NCBI GenBank assembly: GCA_039602395.1
Contig: JBCNJP010000014.1
Span: 1,178,001 to 1,242,000, forward strand
Source of the DNA: Deinandra increscens subsp. villosa
Lineage: Eukaryota; Streptophyta; Magnoliopsida; Asterales; Asteraceae
Direction: 5' to 3'
DNA length: 64,000 nt
The notes beneath the pieces were generated by a model. It searched no databases and was not told where the DNA came from. It saw only the letters and a list, made by a program, of their open reading frames with translations. A program made the translations under genes and the position numbers. Below, piece after piece: positions 58,101 to 64,000 of the stretch (its first letter is position 1; every line of letters begins with the position of its first letter).

Positions 58101-59205
58101 TCATGCTCGTTATATATATTGCATATACGTTTGACTTTTCGTAGAAGGCTTCAAAAGTAAAATCCAACAGAGGGTGTTTGAAATACATGTAAAATAGAAG
58201 AAGTTTCATGAAGAAACTTACTTGAGAAAGTCGAAGGAAGGTGATGAAATCGGACGGTCAAAGTTTAAGCCTTTGACTTTTGAAAACACGAACGAGAGAC
58301 TTTGAGACGAAATTGAGAGTTAGGAATCGTCAAATATGATCTTGAAGAAGTTTAGGGTGCCATTTATAATGTAGAGTTCGTGTGGTAGTCGAATTTGAGA
58401 GGATAATGATAATCCTAATTTGACTAAATAAATAAATAGTTATCTAAATTGAATCAATTGTAATCGATTTACGATGTTCAAGACAATTCTAAGTTGATAT
58501 GGATGATAAGAGATAATTATTAGAGGTATATGGAGGTTAAAAACGAGCTTTGGATAGGATTTGGACCCCAAATAAGACAAAATAGTCAACTTTTAATCCA
58601 ATAAAACGAGCCGAAAAATGTGTGTCATAAAACGACATGTGACACCAGTTCATGACACACATCCTCGGGTGTCATAAATTTTATTTTTATTTTTTTTTCT
58701 TTTGCTTCGTTTGCGTTCGTTGTAACTCGGTTAGCCCCAATTTTGTACCCAAGTATACAAAACTTATAAAAACATGATGAAATTGAAAAAGATGAGTTTT
58801 GAAATTTACGAGACTCCCAGTTACAACGATTCACGAACTGAAAAAAAGTAAAAATCGCGAATTGATAAATTCCCCTTTTGAAGCGACAAATCCAAATCAT
58901 AGCCAAACAAACCAATATTTGACTTTGATAAATGACATATGAACATTTATATATGATTATTGAGTTAAACGAGACTTTTGATTATTATCGGATCTCCCGA
59001 TTAACTACCGAAATCATCCAAAACACCGTAAATCGTCTTATTTCCATTAAAAATAAATTACTTACTACAAAAAATCAATCAACTAAATCTTTTATTTTGA
59101 AAAATAGTTTTGGATCATTTAAATACATTATTTGAGGGTATAACCTTTGTAAATAATCGAAATTCCCTGGTAATCATTTAACCGAAGTCGAAAACGCGTA
59201 AAATT
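55171..59205. other. 4 kb without a recognised gene
   Basis: The part 56090-56335 looks like the start of a transcript: CT-rich leader, then TCTTCGAG|GTATAATTG as a possible donor. I found no matching coding exon. Tandem duplications: GCTGAAAGATCAGTTTGTG at 56606 and 56634, and AGTAAATATTTTGGAAG at 57722 and 57776 in ~55-bp units. A Helitron-like hairpin lies at 58077-58113. Confidence 0.5.
58077..58113 (+). other. Possible Helitron-type 3' end
   Basis: CCGCCGCAACGCGCGGACGGGTC forms a GC hairpin and is followed by TCATGCTCGT, near the CTRRT ending of Helitrons. It is similar in type to 47264-47300. No 5' end was identified. Confidence 0.3.
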
Positions 59206-59209
59206 TTAA

Positions 59210-59815
59210 AACGGATCGGTCCTATAAAACGGAATGAGACGAGTGTTACAAAAATTGAGTCGGCCGTTTGACAACCCAACTCTATACCGGAGTCTTACAG
59301 AGGCGCTCCGGTATCTGACTTTCACATGGCCGAATCTCACATATGTTGTTCATCAAGTGTGTATGCACATGCATGCTCCTCGTTTGGACCAATGGAATGC
59401 CGTGAAGTGCATTATCCGATACATGTGGGGCACCTAGGGCTATGGCTTATATATGGGTCGTACCTCTTCGAAAACCCTTATTGCTTACACAGATGCTGAC
59501 TGGGTCGGGTGTCCCAACACATGCCGTTCTACCTTCGGATATTGCTTCTACTTTGGTACTAACCTGATCTCCTGGTCCTCCAAATGACAGTCCACCATCT
59601 CCCAATCTAGTATTGAAGCGGAATACCGTGGTATTTCCGAACTCTCTTGGTTGCGCAACCTTTTGCTTGAGCTTCATCGGCTGATTACACGTGTCTCACT
59701 TGTTTATTGTGATAACATTAGCTCCATTTATTTATCTGGCAACCCAGTTCAGCATCGACGGACAAAGTACATTGAGCTGGATTACATATGCCTAATTTTC
59801 GTGAATTATTGAGGT
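59210..59815 (+). pseudogene. Copia RT/RNase H fragment
   Basis: In one main frame: LTEALRYLTFTWPNLTYVVH, NAVKCIIRYMWGT, then (after a stop) LYMGRTSSKTLIAYTDADWV, a stop at about 59585, SSIEAEYRGISEL, VYCDNISSIYLSGNPVQHRR and KYIELDY. These are the connection and RNase H parts of a copia polyprotein. The rest of the element is absent on both sides, and no LTR is nearby. Confidence 0.88.
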
Positions 59816-59819
59816 AGTT

Positions 59820-61250
59820 AAAAATTATTGTTTATAGTGTATGACTCATGTAACAAATGATATATAGACTGAGCCATATATGGTTGGTCAACGTTCTGAG
59901 TTCTTTTGAAACATTGTATTTAACACAATGTTTAAAGCTGATAAAATGTTACATGAGACGATTTTTCGTGAACTAAGAAGTTTAAAGACGGATCTTCCAT
60001 TTCCAATTTTCTATAACAAAGTTGTCGGATCAATCTGCATTTCAAATCTCTATTCACACCTCAACTGATTAAGTTTCAATCGCGCGCACAAACTCCATCT
60101 ATGTTTTCATATTACTTTTAATTTATTTATTTGCTAAAACTCAAAGTGAACTCTAATAAAAAATAAGTAAACTTTCATCACCTTTATAATGTCAGACGGC
60201 TCAAACAATTTAAAGGCCCGAAGCGAATATATATTTTGGGGTCTTTCGTATTTTTAAAAGTTACGTTTTAAATCTTTGTCTTTTTGGTTTGGGGCCGACA
60301 ATAATAACTATATTAATAGTTTATAATTAATATAGTTAATCTTTTTATTAATTATAATAAATTATATTTATAGTCTTATTCGATACAACTTTTTTAATAA
60401 AACATTCGAAGTCAATTTCTCTTAACAAAATCTCTTTCAATTAACAAATGTTAAATTGTTCAAACTATCTTGTGAAATTGTAGATCTTAGATAATATTGT
60501 TTTTTTTATAATTTTAGATTCGTACAAATTATAGAGCCCTAGGCGAGTATTAAAGGACCCCTAAAATATAAACCAAATCTTATATTACTACTAAAAAAAT
60601 CATATAAATATGATTGATACGTAGACAAAAATATGTTAAACTAAAATTAAGAAAAACTAAATAAAAAAAGAAAAAAAAAAGAGATAAGAAGTCTAAAAAA
60701 ATAAAGAAATAAGAAAAGAGAATGAAAGAAATAAAAATATTTAATTTGTTGATTTAATTGCATTCACATGTATATAAACCTATTTAAAAATATATATACA
60801 TATAAAAATAATTAGAAAATGAGGGCCCTAAATTTTTTAGAGTCCGTAGCTTAGGTTGCTTGGCCCATTGAACGGCCCTATATAATGTAAAATTTAACTT
60901 AAGTTTCTTAGAAATATAGAAAACTAATTTGAAGTTTAAACTAATTTAGTTATTTAGACGAATTAACTACATCTTTTTGTTTGTTTATTACAATTTATAT
61001 TAAATACGACATTTCATTCAAGGCAGGTAGCATCAATGCTACACAAATGTAAGTATTATACTATCAAGAGCACCAATGTAAGTTTTTAACATGTAAGGAC
61101 CCATAGCTACATTATAGGCAAACCACAGGGATCATTAATGTAATTCCTCATGAATATAATATAAATATTAAATATAAAATGTATAATATGAACAAAGGCC
61201 CCTATATTTATTAACGAATCAGCTAATTGTACAGGCGGAAAAGACAAAAT
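59820..61250. other. AT-rich interval with an old non-coding repeat
   Basis: No gene. 60187-60890 is bounded by words such as GGCTCAAACAATTTAAAGGCCCG and GCTTGGCCCATTGAACGGCC. Inner words GGGGTCTTTCG, AGAGCCCTAGGCGAG and GAGGGCCCTAAATTTTTTAG resemble a known type of plant non-coding repeat, but I cannot class it. Confidence 0.4.
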
Positions 61251-61257
61251 ACTTTTT

Positions 61258-61516
61258 ACATCTCAAAACGCAGAGTTTTGGCCAAAACGCAGAGTTTTGA
61301 GATGAATACCGACAAATGTACAGCCCTAATTACTGATTGATCAATGATTATGTCGTGATTATGTCGTTAACTACGCAGCGTTTTGGATAAAACGCAGCGT
61401 TAGAATGTCTTGTTTTGGATAAAACGCAGCGTTAGAATGTCTGATATCATTAATTAAGGCCAAAACGCAGAGTTTTGGCCAAAACGCAGAGTTTTTGCCA
61501 AAACGCAGAGTTTTGG
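61258..61516. repeat. CCAAAACGCAGAGTTTTGG palindromic minisatellite
   Basis: About nine near-palindromic AAAACGCAGMGTTTTGG units in two variants: CAGAG (61268-61302 and 61460-61515) and CAGCG (61375-61432). Neighbouring units meet in a perfect TTTTGGCCAAAA palindrome. The array ends 352 bp before the RING-H2 start codon, so it may lie in the gene's promoter. Confidence 0.85.
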
Positions 61517-61867
61517 GATGTTTTAATAGCAGGACCCCTTATTAATATTTAATTGGTGGATCTGTTTGTCAACCTCATTTAGCACATTGTGATATAGTCA
61601 AACCCCTCCATGGCTCCATGTTTCAAGATCTCCATTGAAGCAACCATGTGTTTCTTAATTACATCCCCACTCATTTATTGCTCCTTGTACTTCCACTCCT
61701 TTTCTTAACTAGTTTTGACTTTCTTTCTCATTTCATACTCACATGACCCATCTTTGAATTCATCCCCCTTCACATTCTTCAATCTCACCATCTCTTCTTC
61801 ACAAATCTTTCAAAACCCATTTCTCAAAAACTCAAATTTCATTCATTCAATTCAATTCAATCATTCA

Positions 61868-62821
61868 ATGGATCTTCTTCATCTTCCAATCAAGATTCAA
61901 CAAAAGTCAACCTACCAATCTGATACATCAAGTTCAAACTTCCCAATCTTGGCCATTGCAGCACTATGCATAGTTGCAACTGCTTTCTTGCTTGTTTCCT
62001 ACTACTTCTTTGTGACCCGAGGCTGTTTCAATTGGCAACAAGTCAACCCGTTGAGACGGTTTTCGATGGCCCGAGAAAGACCCGTACCCGACCCGTTATC
62101 CTCCGCTTACTCAACTCCTCCTTGGCGGGTCAAAGGGCTTGATGAGTTACTAATCCGAGAGATTCCCATTTGTCAATACACAAAAACTGAAGGGGAAAAG
62201 AGAAGTTGGTATGAATGTGTAGTTTGTTTGAATGATTTTCAAGAAATGGATACTTTACGGGTTCTACCGAGCTGCAATCATGCTTTTCATTTGGATTGTA
62301 TCGATATTTGGCTTCAAAACAACGCGAATTGCCCGCTTTGTAGATTGAGTATTTCGGGTACAACAGGATACCCGAAAGACCAAATAGTTGCACCAACTTC
62401 GTCACCTCAAGATCCCCAATCGAGCCCGATCGGTGGGGATCAAGATTTCGTGGTGATCGAGTTGGTTGAAGATGGAAACGGGTCGAGATTGCATCAATCA
62501 AGAGGTCATTCTCCAAGAAAGATTGGTGGGAAGAGGCTTAAAACAAGAAAAACTCATCATGTTTCGATTATGGGAGATGAGAGTATTGATGTAAGGGGAA
62601 AAGATGAGCAATTTTCGATCCAACCGATCCGGAGATCTTTCTCGATGGATTCGGCAATCGACCGCCATGTTTGCTTATCGGTTCAAGAAATCTTGCAAAG
62701 CAACCGGAATCTCCAAGAACTTAGGAACAATGAAGAGGGGAGTACGAGTGGCAGATCAAAACGACATTTTTTCTCGTTTGGCAATGGTCGAGGATCAAGA
62801 AACGCGATTTTGCCAATCTAG
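61868..62821 (+). CDS. ATL-type RING-H2 E3 ubiquitin ligase (ATL1/ATL16-like)
   Basis: Intronless gene of 317 residues. The ATG at 61868 is preferred to an in-frame ATG 51 codons upstream, because the family starts shortly before its membrane segment and the upstream frame reads like a CT-rich leader. One transmembrane helix, FPILAIAALCIVATAFLLVS (residues 25-44, reaching about 49), is followed by basic residues. The GLD signature is GLDELLIREIP (residues 90-100). The RING-H2 finger spans C117, C120, C136, H138, H141, C144, C155 and C158, spaced CX2C-X15-CXH-X2-HX2C-X10-CX2C, with the conserved W148 and P156. The C-terminal half is Ser/Arg-rich and probably disordered. ATL proteins transfer ubiquitin at membranes, often in defence or carbon/nitrogen responses. 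The substrate is unknown. The reading frame is intact. Confidence 0.93.
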   Translation: MDLLHLPIKIQQKSTYQSDTSSSNFPILAIAALCIVATAFLLVSYYFFVTRGCFNWQQVNPLRRFSMARERPVPDPLSSAYSTPPWRVKGLDELLIREIPICQYTKTEGEKRSWYECVVCLNDFQEMDTLRVLPSCNHAFHLDCIDIWLQNNANCPLCRLSISGTTGYPKDQIVAPTSSPQDPQSSPIGGDQDFVVIELVEDGNGSRLHQSRGHSPRKIGGKRLKTRKTHHVSIMGDESIDVRGKDEQFSIQPIRRSFSMDSAIDRHVCLSVQEILQSNRNLQELRNNEEGSTSGRSKRHFFSFGNGRGSRNAILPI

Positions 62822-63859
62822 CTTTAGTGTTTTGCGTATAGGCGAATCGCGTTTTCTTTCTTTTTCGACTAATTTTTACGTTCTTTTATCGGGTTTGTAT
62901 TAGAAAAGATAACATGATGTAACAAAAGATTATACATACATTAGAAAGAAGGGAGAATTTGGTTATGGTATAATGGTAGCATGGGGTGTAAGAATGATTG
63001 GTAAATGCAAATATCACTTTTGATTAGCAGAAAGAAACTTTAATGAATGTAAATCATTGTATTCTATCATTACAATATGCCCAAGTCAGGGATGGACCCA
63101 TATCATATGGAAGGTACCATCTTTATTGCATGGTGTACAAGTTAATAAAGTAATTTTAATTTTGGATTTGACATTTGTAAGAGAAGGGTATACTTTAGGA
63201 TGATTTGAAATATCATTAAGGTATGTCTTGGTCTACTTTGAGTAATCACAAAGTAACTTTCATCATTGTTGCTGGTCTTTCAAGTTAGCTTTTGCTTATG
63301 AAGAGATTGACCTCCTCCTCTAGATCCATGCCACATGTTAGGTAGGCCAAATATCAATCAATCTTCTTGAAGTTTCATATACAATTGATATCTTATCGGT
63401 CCACTAATCAGACTGGTCTAGTAAAATCGGTCCGGTCTGTTCAAACACGCAACCAAACTAGTCACATAGTCGGTTTGGTTCGATTACCGGGGCCGACTCT
63501 AAAAACATTACTCGAAAAGTCGTTTAAAATTCCTAAATTGGTTTATAACTATATATCAAAGTCTGGTTTGTTGGTAGGTGAAAGGTATACACATGAAAGC
63601 ATGAATCATTCTTGTATACCTAACATGTAGAAAAAGACATGCATATTGTTAATCATTTACTTTCGAAGAAATTTGTATGTTATATTTTATTTCAAACGGA
63701 CAACATAAAAAATTTAGCTAAAAACAAGCATGTGAAATGGGTCAAAGTGGCTAAAAAAGCCAAAATTGTTTCAATAAATGTTTTTGACCATTCTTCATAT
63801 AAAGAAAGTATATCCATCTAGTCATAGTAATCGTTTGATCAATATTAGACAATGATCCC
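62822..63859. other. 3' region of the RING-H2 gene and non-coding DNA
   Basis: The first 100-150 bp are probably 3'UTR. 63390-63490 has repeated CGGTYYGGTY-like words (AATCGGTCCGGTCTG, GTCGGTTTGGTTCG) of the kind found in decayed plant repeats. No gene supported. Confidence 0.45.
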
Positions 63860-64000
63860 TTGTCCTAGTGGTTAACTTGTTCTAGTGGTTAAAGGGAAGG
63901 TGATAAGACTTTGTCTTACCTGGAGGTCATGGGTTCAATTCCTGACAATGATGTTTTAAGGTGTAATTTAGAAGTAGTTTAGTGGGTGTATGTTAGCCGT
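63860..64000 (+). other. tRNA-derived SINE-like element (runs off the window)
   Basis: Two box A-like words (CCTAGTGGTTAA at 63864 and TCTAGTGGTTAA at 63881) are followed by a box B (GGTTCAATTCC, 63932-63942) at about the right spacing for RNA polymerase III. The tRNA fold is not complete. The duplicated A box and the downstream AAGGTGTAATTTAG tail fit a SINE head more than a tRNA gene. The end lies outside the window. Confidence 0.5.

Noticed and set aside
63367..63821. Two open frames at the right end
   Set aside because: Non-coding repeat-like composition, no motif, and they lie downstream of the RING-H2 gene without support.

Overview
The window is plant nuclear DNA. It is AT-rich, its genes contain introns, and most of it consists of nested plant transposons of the Ty1/copia, gypsy-like LTR, TRIM, CACTA, LINE, SINE-like and foldback types. 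I infer a eudicot, and the repeat families look most like Asteraceae; I could not test the family. There is one 500-base assembly gap (44232-44731). Only three loci look like intact host genes: a short secreted glycine-rich protein (31464-31751), a four-exon 2-oxoglutarate/Fe(II) dioxygenase on the minus strand (52519-49997), and an ATL-type RING-H2 ubiquitin ligase (61868-62821).

Left part (1-11400). A long LTR-like repeat (1-1381) is followed by a CACTA-type locus. A MYB/SANT-like gene relic lies on the minus strand (2623-2120), divergent from a Tnp2-type transposase pseudogene on the plus strand (3208-10861). The transposase is split by a 3.84-kb non-autonomous LTR retrotransposon (4347-8190, minus) with a perfect 5-bp target duplication, a primer binding site and a polypurine tract, but no recognisable gag or pol.

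Centre-left (11400-28930). A copia element on the plus strand (copia-1) carries a second CACTA element (15113-19840) in its gag, with matching TIRs and a TTT target duplication. That CACTA carries a short GC-rich exon-like piece resembling the IRX15/DUF579 family. Copia-1 breaks off inside its reverse transcriptase, where it meets a fairly young copia element on the minus strand (copia-2, 22504-27191). Copia-2 in turn borders a gypsy-like LTR segment whose 840-bp core recurs in inverted orientation at 45590-46430.

Centre (28930-49400). This part holds the glycine-rich gene, a 1.4-kb near-perfect foldback element (31848-33245), a TRIM with an extra inverted LTR (35105-35731), a LINE relic ending at a TA microsatellite, a gag-only LTR element (38513-41403, minus), an LTR-like segment with a palindromic array next to its TATA box (41860-43600), the gap, a copia 3' end (to 45589), and a degraded copia relic (47774-49380, minus).

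Right part (49400-64000). The dioxygenase gene is followed by a LINE relic (54330-53150, minus), a second copy of the long LTR-like repeat (54374-55170, minus), several kb with no gene I recognise, a copia RNase H relic (59210-59815), a palindromic minisatellite (61258-61516), the RING-H2 gene, and a tRNA-derived SINE-like end.

One theme recurs. Many unrelated elements here carry short tandem or palindromic motif arrays in non-coding positions: LTR promoters, a retrotransposon leader, an internal domain, a transposase intron and CACTA subtermini. No pathway or operon links the host genes. I see no clear new biological system; the best leads are the arrays beside LTR promoters, the foldback element and the possible gene capture by a CACTA.
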